From contig JAJTXZ010000020.1 of the NCBI GenBank assembly GCA_021463195.1, forward strand, positions 1 through 63,673: a stretch of DNA of 63,673 nucleotides, read 5' to 3'. Origin of the DNA: Anaerolineae bacterium. GTDB taxonomy: Bacteria; Chloroflexota; Anaerolineae; UBA4142; SHND01. Below the pieces are notes generated by a model. That model saw only the letters and a list, made by a program, of their open reading frames with translations, searched no databases and was not told the origin of the DNA. A program made the position numbers and the translations under genes. Shown in pieces: positions 35,149 to 42,403 of the stretch. Each line of letters begins with the position of its first letter. The first letter of the stretch is position 1.

Positions 35149-35511
35149 GACGGGGGGATAGAAAACCGGGGACTGACACGGATGATTTGCAAAGCAGTCC
35201 GCGGTTCTCTTTCAAAGGCGCAAAAATGTATTCTTGAATGCGCCATCATTATATGGAAAAATGGGGCTAAATGACAATCGAAAGTTTCGCCGGTTGGTAT
35301 GGCGCGAACGCGGGATCGTTCGCGCGTTTGCAGGGGTTGGGTACGGAGAGAAAAGATGTGGGGGATTTTGTGACGTTGGGTCAACAGGTAGAGGTGAAAT
35401 AAACAGAGCAGAGGCATATTTTGAATGTCTTTGCTCCTTATTTGGCTCATCGCTTTTTCACAACGTGACACGTCTGGGTCGCAAGGAATTTGTTCGCTCC
35501 TGACAAGCTTG
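35149..35511. other. Gene-poor stretch upstream of acyl-CoA dehydrogenase
   Basis: Short open frames exist on both strands, but none shows protein-like composition, a ribosome-binding site or a recognisable motif. The region before 35260 probably holds the promoter of the acyl-CoA dehydrogenase gene run (an ATTATATGG stretch at about 35248 is suggestive). Nothing else is apparent. Confidence 0.4.
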
Positions 35512-35778
35512 TCAAGGCCTGGCTTGGTTTGTACCGAAAACAAAGTACATTTGCACTTTGCAAATTATTTCTCCTTGCGTCGAATCAATCCATCCTTGCT
35601 CCCATGCGTAACTCGTCAGCCCCGCGCGATTTTTTATCCCCACTTTTTGATAAATCACACATAAATAATTCCGCGCCGTCTGCTCTGCCAAACACAATTT
35701 GTCCGCAATCTCGCGATTCTTGCAGCCAAGCGCGACCAGAATCACGATTTCTTTTTCCAATGCAGTCAACGTATCCAA
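35512..35778 (-). CDS. Stand-alone LuxR-type HTH protein
   Basis: An 88-residue protein consisting almost entirely of a LuxR/GerE four-helix DNA-binding domain: LTALEKEIVILVALGCKN, REIADKLCLAEQTARNYL, then the recognition helix and KVGIKNRAGLTSYA. No receiver or ligand domain is attached. It may be a complete small regulator or the remnant of a longer one. It lies alone between two gene-poor stretches. Confidence 0.75.
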   Translation of the reverse strand: MDTLTALEKEIVILVALGCKNREIADKLCLAEQTARNYLCVIYQKVGIKNRAGLTSYAWEQGWIDSTQGEIICKVQMYFVFGTNQARP

Positions 35779-35882
35779 GATAACCTCCTTTGGTCAAACG
35801 CTTTGACAAGCCACTCAAACAGTCCCCCCCCAAAAAACATCATCATTATATCGAAAAAAAATAAACGCCGAGCAAAAGTTTT

Positions 35883-35976
35883 CTGGTGATTACCCACATC
35901 TCGAAAACGCAGCGGATTTCCAGACCCTAAGGGTTTTCGAAAATCCTTAGGGTCTGGAAATCCGGGCAATCGCCAG
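35883..35976 (-). mobile_element. 94-bp MITE-like element, copy 2 (CTGGTGATTGCCC ends)
   Basis: Reverse-orientation copy of 455-548, 94 bp long. The left end is CTGGTGATTACCC, the right end GGGCAATCGCCAG. It is flanked by an exact 8-bp direct repeat, AAAGTTTT (35875-35882 and 35977-35984), the expected mark of transposition. It occupies the leader region of the glycosylation gene run. The rest of 35779-36086 holds short C runs and GCACTATC-type octamers at 36050-36086, but no gene. Confidence 0.85.
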
Positions 35977-36086
35977 AAAGTTTTTCCGTTTTCCCCCCCT
36001 TTATGCTATCATCTCCGCGCTTGAATCTCCTCGCGCCCGTTTCACGATTCGCCCACACGACTATCGCACTATCGCACTACCGAACT

Positions 36087-36857
36087 ATGAAACCCAGTAT
36101 TTCCGCTTTCTTTCCTTGTTACAATGATGCCGGCACCATCCATGTCATGGTCCTGCGCGCGCTCCAAGTATTGCGCGAGGTGTCGGACGATTACGAAGTC
36201 TTTGTCTTTGACGACGGCTCGACCGACGATTCCGTGCAGGTTTTGGAAGAATTAAAGCGCATTTATCCCGACGAATTTTGGTACGAAACGCATGCCAAGC
36301 CCTACAACTATGGCGGACAAATTCGCGCCGCGGTCAAAGCCGCGCGCAAAGAATGGTTTTTTTACACCGACGGCGACGCGCAATACGACGCGCGCGAATT
36401 GAAACTGCTCGTCGAAAAAATTGCGGATGACGTGGATGTGGTCAATGGCTACAAAATCAAACGCCAAGACCCATTGCATCGCATCATCATCGGTTACTTG
36501 TACCAATACTTTATAAAATTTATTTTCAATTTACATATCCGCGATGTGGATTGCGATTTCCGTTTGATGCGGCGCGAAATTTTCGATGTGGTGGAATTGG
36601 AAAGCGACAGCGGCACGATTACGTTCGAGATGGTGAAAAAAATTCAGGACGCGGGCTATCGCTTTGTCGAAGTGCCGGTGCATCATTTTTATCGGCAGTA
36701 CGGCACGTCGCAATTTTTCAATTTTGCGCGCGTGGGTAAAACGCTTTTGGCGATTTGGGGTTGGTGGTGGCGCTTGGTGGTCAAGCAAGAAGCAAAGCGA
36801 CAGTACGCGCCGAAACGGGAAGCGCAGTCGCGCGCGCTAACGAGTAACGAAGGATGA
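36087..36857 (+). CDS. GT2 glycosyltransferase, polyprenyl-phosphate glycosyltransferase-like
   Basis: A 256-residue GT-A enzyme from ATG 36087. Nucleotide-sugar motifs are FDDGSTDDS (about 37-45) and the metal-binding YTDGDAQYD (about 92-100). The fold resembles dolichol-phosphate mannose/glucose synthases and ArnC, but the two C-terminal membrane helices of ArnC are absent; only the stretch LLAIWGWWWRLVV could lie on the membrane. It opens a run of nine collinear genes and overlaps the next by ATGA. A role in loading sugar onto a lipid carrier is inferred. Confidence 0.87.
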   Translation: MKPSISAFFPCYNDAGTIHVMVLRALQVLREVSDDYEVFVFDDGSTDDSVQVLEELKRIYPDEFWYETHAKPYNYGGQIRAAVKAARKEWFFYTDGDAQYDARELKLLVEKIADDVDVVNGYKIKRQDPLHRIIIGYLYQYFIKFIFNLHIRDVDCDFRLMRREIFDVVELESDSGTITFEMVKKIQDAGYRFVEVPVHHFYRQYGTSQFFNFARVGKTLLAIWGWWWRLVVKQEAKRQYAPKREAQSRALTSNEG

Positions 36858-37837
36858 ACGAGTTTGCGGGCAAGAACATCCTCATCACCGGCGGGCTCGG
36901 TTTCATCGGCGCGAATTTGGCGCTGCGGTTAGCAGAACTCGGCGCAAATGTTACGTTGGTTGATTCGCTCATTCCCGAATACGGCGGCAATCTATTCAAC
37001 ATCGAGCCGATGCGTGAACGCGTGAATGTGAATATCGCCGATGTGCGCGATGAATTTTCGATGGACTATCTCGTGCGCGGGCGCGATTATTTGTTCAATC
37101 TCGCAGGCCAAACATCGCATCTCGATTCGATGCGCGACCCGTACAAGGATTTGGAAATCAACTGCCGCGCGCAATTATCCATTCTCGAAGCGTGCCGCAA
37201 AAATAATCCGACCGTCAAAATCGTGTACGCCTCGACGCGCCAAATTTACGGCAAGCCCGATTATTTGCCGGTAGATGAAAAACATTTGCTCCATCCGACC
37301 GACGTGAACGGCATCAACAAAATGGCGGGCGAGTGGTATCACATTTTGTACAATAATGTGTACGGCGTGCGCGCGGTTTCTTTAAGGTTGACCAACACCT
37401 ATGGACCGCGCATGCGCGTCAAAGACGCGCGGCAAACGTTTTTGGGCATTTGGCTCAAGCGCGTAATTGACGGCGAACCGATTGAAATTTGGGGCGACGG
37501 TTTGCAGCTGCGCGATTTCAATTACGTGGATGACGTGGTGGACGCGATGCTGCTCGCGGCGGCAAACGACGCGGCAAACGGCAAAATCTATAATCTCGGC
37601 AGCGCCGAAATCATCAACCTTAAGGATTTGGCGCACAAACTGCTTGCGCTCAACGGCGGCGGGCAATGCAACATCATTCCCTTTCCGCCCGACCGTAAAG
37701 CGATTGACATCGGCGATTACTATTCCGATTTTTCATTGATACGCGGCGAATTGCAATGGCAGCCGCGCGTGGATTTGAACGAGGGTTTGCGCCGCACACT
37801 AGAATATTATCGAAAACATCGGGGCGAATATTGGTAA
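36854..37837 (+). CDS. NAD-dependent epimerase/dehydratase with altered catalytic motif
   Basis: A 327-residue extended short-chain dehydrogenase. The NAD motif is TGGLGFIGANLA (about 11-22). The usual YxxxK catalytic pair reads NGINK (in DVNGINKMAGEWY), so Tyr appears replaced by Asn while Lys is kept; STRQIYG supplies the Ser/Thr region. The substrate is presumably an NDP-sugar for the downstream aminotransferase. The Asn variant may define a particular subfamily; whether it epimerises or dehydrates cannot be said. Confidence 0.87.
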   Translation: MNEFAGKNILITGGLGFIGANLALRLAELGANVTLVDSLIPEYGGNLFNIEPMRERVNVNIADVRDEFSMDYLVRGRDYLFNLAGQTSHLDSMRDPYKDLEINCRAQLSILEACRKNNPTVKIVYASTRQIYGKPDYLPVDEKHLLHPTDVNGINKMAGEWYHILYNNVYGVRAVSLRLTNTYGPRMRVKDARQTFLGIWLKRVIDGEPIEIWGDGLQLRDFNYVDDVVDAMLLAAANDAANGKIYNLGSAEIINLKDLAHKLLALNGGGQCNIIPFPPDRKAIDIGDYYSDFSLIRGELQWQPRVDLNEGLRRTLEYYRKHRGEYW

Positions 37838-37846
37838 GACAACCGT

Positions 37847-38320
37847 ATGGCTGCCGCATTTACTTTTGTTTTCAAATACGCGTGGTTTATCTTTGGTCTG
37901 TTCGCCCTCGCGCAATCCGTTTTTTTGCTAACGCGCGCCGGAAAAATCGCCGCGTCCACTGGCGACGACCCCGCGCAAGCGCGTCGGTTTATTTTCGGAT
38001 ATGCCGTTTATTATGTGACGCCATATTTTGTTCTTGGCGCGCTGCAATTTTTGGGCGGATATGATTCGGCGTTTTACGTATTTTTCGCGCCGCTTACCGA
38101 TCCATTTGTTCTTGCCGCCATTGGATTTTTCATTTTATGGTGGGCGCTCGGTTTGTACATTCTCTGGGCGCGCGGCGGCGCGCGCACGCTGATTCGTTAT
38201 CAGCTGATACAGGGCGCGCGTAATGAAACATTCGTTAAACTTTTCTTTGGCGCAGGAATTGTGTTTATCGTCGTCTGGGTTGTCCTTTTTCGTTTTCTTG
38301 TGCCGCCTCCGCCATTCTGA
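37847..38320 (+). CDS. Small four-helix membrane protein, unknown
   Basis: A 157-residue protein with about four hydrophobic helices and no recognised motif. Start ATG 37847 lies 9 bp after the epimerase. Its place between NDP-sugar genes suggests a membrane partner of lipid-linked sugar assembly, but this rests on position alone. Confidence 0.65.
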   Translation: MAAAFTFVFKYAWFIFGLFALAQSVFLLTRAGKIAASTGDDPAQARRFIFGYAVYYVTPYFVLGALQFLGGYDSAFYVFFAPLTDPFVLAAIGFFILWWALGLYILWARGGARTLIRYQLIQGARNETFVKLFFGAGIVFIVVWVVLFRFLVPPPPF

Positions 38321-38362
38321 CGCATTGTCGGAAAATCCAATATTCAGCGTTCACCCTTTAGC

Positions 38363-39472
38363 ATGATTCCTTTTTTCGATCTCAAGAAACAATACGAATC
38401 CATCAAAGCCGAAATTGATGGCGCGACGCGACGCGTGTACGCGAGCGGCTGGTTCATTCTCGGACCCGAAACCGAAGCGTTCGAGCAGGAATTCGCCGAT
38501 TACATTGGCGTAAAATATGGCGTCGGCGTCAATTCAGGCACCGACGCGCTGCATCTCGCCATTCGCGCGCTCGGCATCGGCAAAGGCGACGAAGTGATTA
38601 CCGTGCCGAACACAGCGGTCGCCACCGTCGCCGCGATTGAAATGGCGGGCGCGACGCCGGTGTTGTGCGATGTGCGCGCCGATTCGATGAACATGGACGC
38701 GGATTCCTTTGCCGCCGCGATTACGTCAAAAACGCGCGCGGTGATTCCCGTGCATCTCTTTGGCCAAGCCGCCGAACTCGACGCCATTATCGGCATCGCG
38801 CGTCAATATCGCTTGGCGGTAATCGAAGATTGCGCGCAGGCGCACGGCGCGACGTATCAAGAGCAGCGCGTTGGCTCATTCGGCGATATCGCATGTTTTA
38901 GTTTTTATCCGACTAAAAATCTCGGCGCGTACGGCGACGGCGGCGCGGTGGTGACGAATGACGCGCGACTCGCGGAACGCGTAAAACTATTGCGGCAATA
39001 TGGCTGGCGCGCGCGCTACGAAAGCGAAATCAGCGGCGTCAACACGCGCTTGGACGAATTGCAGGCGGCGCTTTTGCGCGTCAAATTAAAATATTTACCC
39101 GCGTGGACCCAAGCGCGCCGCGAACGCGCGAGCTTGTACACCGAATTGCTGCCAAACAAACGCGTGCATCCGCCAAGTGAAATGACTTATGGCGCGCATG
39201 TTTATCATTTGTACGTCGTGCAGTGCGACGAGAGCGCGGGCGCGTCGCGCGATTATCTCGCCTTGTTTTTAAAAGAGCGCGAAATCGGCACGGCGATTCA
39301 TTATCCCACGCCGATTCATTCGCAGCCCGCGTATCAAGCGCGCGCGCCCATCGGCTCGCTGCCCGTCGCCGAAAAACTCGCGCGCGAAATTTTGTCGCTC
39401 CCGTTGTATCCTGAACTTGCGCTCGCCGACATTCGCGCCGTCGCCGCCGCGCTCCGCGAATTTGAATCGTGA
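38363..39472 (+). CDS. DegT/DnrJ/EryC1/StrS sugar aminotransferase
   Basis: A 369-residue PLP aminotransferase of the NDP-sugar family that includes ArnB. The cofactor lysine is K185 in FSFYPTKNLGAYGDGG, with EDCAQAHGA near 155-163 contacting PLP. It would make an aminosugar from a keto-sugar nucleotide produced by the epimerase/dehydratase. The stop overlaps the following GT-C gene. Confidence 0.93.
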   Translation: MIPFFDLKKQYESIKAEIDGATRRVYASGWFILGPETEAFEQEFADYIGVKYGVGVNSGTDALHLAIRALGIGKGDEVITVPNTAVATVAAIEMAGATPVLCDVRADSMNMDADSFAAAITSKTRAVIPVHLFGQAAELDAIIGIARQYRLAVIEDCAQAHGATYQEQRVGSFGDIACFSFYPTKNLGAYGDGGAVVTNDARLAERVKLLRQYGWRARYESEISGVNTRLDELQAALLRVKLKYLPAWTQARRERASLYTELLPNKRVHPPSEMTYGAHVYHLYVVQCDESAGASRDYLALFLKEREIGTAIHYPTPIHSQPAYQARAPIGSLPVAEKLAREILSLPLYPELALADIRAVAAALREFES

Positions 39473-41598
39473 AATGGTTTGACACGCGAAAAAAAGCGCT
39501 CCGCCAAAACGCTCCCACTATCATCCTGTTGGTCGCCGCGGCGCTGCTTACGACGACGCTAGTGTATCAAGTTCCAAACACCGCGCGGATTGACGTGGGC
39601 AGCGGAAACGATACGCCGTTCGCGCAGGGCTTTTCGTTCCGCGAAAACTTGCCCGATGGCAATGACGCGCGTTGGAGCGCGGGCCAAGGCGAAATTCGTT
39701 TCTGGGGCGTGGGCGCGCAAGATGGTCTCTTGAAATTGCGCGTGCTGGCGCCGGAACAAAATCGCGCGGCGGGCATCCAAATTTTGGTGAATGGACAATC
39801 GCGCGACACATTTCAGCCCGCGTCGGGATGGAATGAAATCACGCTGCCGCTTGCGCGCGACGATATAGGTTGGCGCGGCGATTTGATAGTCAAAATCGTC
39901 AGCGCGACCTTTACGGCGCCGCCCGACACGCGCAAGCTCGGCGTCCAAGTGGACGACGCGCAATTTAGCGGCGGCGGCGCGCCGATATTTCCACCGCTGC
40001 GCGTTTTGATTTTTGCGCCATTGTTGACGCTGCTCGCCTTTACCATTGGCGCGGTGTGGAGCGGCGCGCGCTGGGGCGGCTGGCTCGCGGCAAGCGTGAC
40101 GCTGTTGGCGTGCGCGTTAGGTTTGACGACGGCGCGCGTGGCGGCGGCGTATTTTATGGCGCCGTTATTTTTTGCCGCGTTATTTTCGTTTGGCGGCGCG
40201 CGTGCGTTTGGCGCGGGACTGCGACGTTTGACCAATGTTTTGCCCGCGCCCGCGTTGTCAAATCGCGCGCTGCGTTTATTATTTTTGGGCATGAGCGCGG
40301 CGCTCGCGTTTCGTTTGATTTTCGCGTCCAGTCCGGGCTTTATCATAGACACGCAAGATTATGTGGTGTGGTCGTACAAAACGGTGACGTACGGTTTGGG
40401 CGCAATGTACGCGTCGTTCGACGGGCTGTGGCTTTCAGACCAATCGCCGGGATTGAATTATATTTTGCACGCGATGGGTTTGTTGTATCGCGATATTTTC
40501 GCGCCCGATTTTTTATATCCCGCCGTCGCGGGCGCGCCCGCGCTGCGCGGTTTGAGCGACAATCCCGCGTTTCTTGCCGACCCGACGCAGCGTTTGCTCT
40601 TGCGCTTGCCGATGTTGCTCGCCGATGCGTTGACCGGCGCGTTGATTTTTTGCGTGGCGCGAAAATATGTCGCCGACCAATTCGCGTGGCTCTGCGCGCT
40701 AGCGTATTGGTTCAATCCCGCCGTGCTGTGGAATGGAACGTTTTGGGGGCAGATGGACGCGCTTCACGCGCTGCTCGTTTTGGTCAGTTTCCTTTTAATT
40801 GTTTTCGCGCGCCGCATCGGCTGGGCATTTTTTATTTTGGGCATCGCCGCGTTCACCAAACCGCAAGCCATGATTTTTGGGCCGCTGCTGTTATTGGCGG
40901 CGTATAAAAGCTTTGGGGTTTTCGGAAACGCCAAAGCTTTCAAGGGGATCGCGCGCGCGTTTTTATTTGGCGCGTTGGGCGCAGGATTAATCTTGTTGCC
41001 CGTCGCGCTGACAGGCGGCGCGCAAGGTTTGTTCGCGTATTTTGGCGATACGGTCGGACATCATCCGATTTTGACGGCGAACGCGCACAATTTATGGTGG
41101 TTTTTATATCCCGATAAAATTGATTTGCAAGATACAATGGCGCTTTGGCCCGGCGCGCCGCTTTCGTTTCGCGCATTCAGTTTGTTATTGTTTGGCGCAT
41201 TTTACGCGCTGGCGCTGTGGCGCGCGTGGCGCGCGCCGTTGGAAGAATTTTTTGAACTCGGCGCGTTTGTGGCGTTCGCGTTTTTCATGCTGCCCACCGA
41301 GATTCATGAAAATTACGGTTATGCGCTGCTGCCGTTGTTGGCGACGGCGATGACGCGCGTTAAACGATTGCTCGCGTTTTATATCGCAATCAGCGCGACT
41401 ATGACTTTGAATTATGCGCTGCACGACCCGACCTTGTTCGAGCGCTTTCAACTGCGCGAGCCATATACGCAATGGGCGCTGCCGCGCTGGGGCAATGCGC
41501 TTTTTAATCTGGTTATTTTTGGCGTGTGGAGCGTATCTGTCTTGGCGCGGACGCGTTTGCCGCGCGCCAAAGCGCTGACGCCTGCGAACAATCTCTGA
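39469..41598 (+). CDS. GT-C membrane glycosyltransferase with lumenal beta-sandwich
   Basis: A 709-residue protein from GTG 39469. An N-terminal helix is followed by an external beta-rich domain (about 45-170) resembling a carbohydrate-binding fold, then about 11 helices. An external Asp-rich loop (FIIDTQDYVVW) is placed where GT-C enzymes of the PMT/ArnT type carry catalytic acids. Residues about 480-491 (KSFGVFGNAKAF) come from a 34-bp palindrome inserted in frame. It probably moves sugar from a lipid carrier to an external acceptor. Confidence 0.8.
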   Translation: MKWFDTRKKALRQNAPTIILLVAAALLTTTLVYQVPNTARIDVGSGNDTPFAQGFSFRENLPDGNDARWSAGQGEIRFWGVGAQDGLLKLRVLAPEQNRAAGIQILVNGQSRDTFQPASGWNEITLPLARDDIGWRGDLIVKIVSATFTAPPDTRKLGVQVDDAQFSGGGAPIFPPLRVLIFAPLLTLLAFTIGAVWSGARWGGWLAASVTLLACALGLTTARVAAAYFMAPLFFAALFSFGGARAFGAGLRRLTNVLPAPALSNRALRLLFLGMSAALAFRLIFASSPGFIIDTQDYVVWSYKTVTYGLGAMYASFDGLWLSDQSPGLNYILHAMGLLYRDIFAPDFLYPAVAGAPALRGLSDNPAFLADPTQRLLLRLPMLLADALTGALIFCVARKYVADQFAWLCALAYWFNPAVLWNGTFWGQMDALHALLVLVSFLLIVFARRIGWAFFILGIAAFTKPQAMIFGPLLLLAAYKSFGVFGNAKAFKGIARAFLFGALGAGLILLPVALTGGAQGLFAYFGDTVGHHPILTANAHNLWWFLYPDKIDLQDTMALWPGAPLSFRAFSLLLFGAFYALALWRAWRAPLEEFFELGAFVAFAFFMLPTEIHENYGYALLPLLATAMTRVKRLLAFYIAISATMTLNYALHDPTLFERFQLREPYTQWALPRWGNALFNLVIFGVWSVSVLARTRLPRAKALTPANNL
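40907..40940 (+). repeat. 34-bp palindrome inserted in frame in a GT-C gene
   Basis: Arms AAAGCTTTGG and CCAAAGCTTT enclose GGTTTTCGGAAACG, the same kind of centre as in the 94-bp elements. Translation is KSFGVFGNAKAF with no break in the frame, which recalls the protein-coding palindromic elements known from Rickettsia. Confidence 0.75.
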
Positions 41599-42029
41599 TG
41601 TCAATTCCCGACCCATCCCGACCGCCGACCTTTTATTCATCGCGCGCGATTTTCCAAGCGTTGCTGCTGCTCATTCCCGCGATTTTGTCCAGCACGACGG
41701 GGCAATTATTTTTGAAAATGGGCATGTCGCAAGTGGGCGATTTCGCGTTTACGCCCGACGCGATTTTTTCCGTGCTGCCGCAAATCGCGTTCAATCCTTT
41801 GATTTGGATTGGCTTTGCGGGTTTTATCGGCGGCACCATTTTTTGGCTCGGCGTCATTTCGCGCGCGCCGCTTTCGCTCGCCTATCCGATTTTGGCAATG
41901 AGCTATTTTGTCGTCGTCCTCGAAGCCTGGCTCTTTTTAAATGAACCTCTGTCGTGGCAGTTACTCTTGGGCGTCGCGGTCATTTTTGTCGGCGTCGTGA
42001 TTGTCGGATTAAGCGAAGAACGCAAATGA
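41598..42029 (+). CDS. SMR-family transporter subunit 1 (ArnE/F-like)
   Basis: A 143-residue, four-helix protein of the small multidrug resistance superfamily. ATG 41598 overlaps the GT-C stop. Helix 1 reads LSSTTGQLFLKMGM, with Gln at the position of the essential EmrE Glu; PLSLAYPILAMSYFVVVLEA marks helix 3. It is paired with a second SMR gene overlapping by 4 bp. ArnE/ArnF pairs flip undecaprenyl-phosphate-aminoarabinose, and the present context is similar. Confidence 0.85.
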   Translation: MSIPDPSRPPTFYSSRAIFQALLLLIPAILSSTTGQLFLKMGMSQVGDFAFTPDAIFSVLPQIAFNPLIWIGFAGFIGGTIFWLGVISRAPLSLAYPILAMSYFVVVLEAWLFLNEPLSWQLLLGVAVIFVGVVIVGLSEERK

Positions 42030-42403
42030 TAGATAACGCGTTGTGGCTGCTAATTCCCGCCATTCTGTTTAGCACGACCGGCGAACTGTTTTTCAAAATG
42101 GGCATGAATCGCATCGGCGGTTTTGAATTTTCAGGGCGCGCGCTGGGCGCCGTGCTGCCGCGCGTGCTGCGCAATCTATTCATTTGGCTCGGTTTTGTCG
42201 GGTTCGGTTTGGGCGCGCTGTTCTGGCTCGCGGTCCTCTCGCGCGTGCCGCTCTCGATTGCGTACCCGATTCTCGCCTTGAGCTATTTCGTCGTGGTGAT
42301 CGAAGCGCGGTTATTTTTGCGCGAGCGCGTGACGTGGAGGCGCATGTTGGGCGTGACAATCATTGTCATTGGCGTTGTCATCGTCGGCTTGAGCGAAGCA
42401 TAA
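42026..42403 (+). CDS. SMR-family transporter subunit 2 (ArnE/F-like)
   Basis: A 125-residue, four-helix partner of the preceding gene. ATG 42026 overlaps the previous stop; the frame upstream is inside that gene and is excluded. Helix 1 reads LFSTTGELFFKMGM, with Glu where subunit 1 has Gln. Helix 3 is PLSIAYPILALSYFVVVIEA. The E/Q difference suggests an obligatory heterodimer with one protonatable site. Confidence 0.85.
   Translation: MIDNALWLLIPAILFSTTGELFFKMGMNRIGGFEFSGRALGAVLPRVLRNLFIWLGFVGFGLGALFWLAVLSRVPLSIAYPILALSYFVVVIEARLFLRERVTWRRMLGVTIIVIGVVIVGLSEA

Noticed and set aside
35112-35543. 143-codon minus-strand open frame between the LuxR-type gene and acyl-CoA dehydrogenase
   Set aside because: Overlaps both neighbours, no motif, and composition unlike coding DNA in this window.
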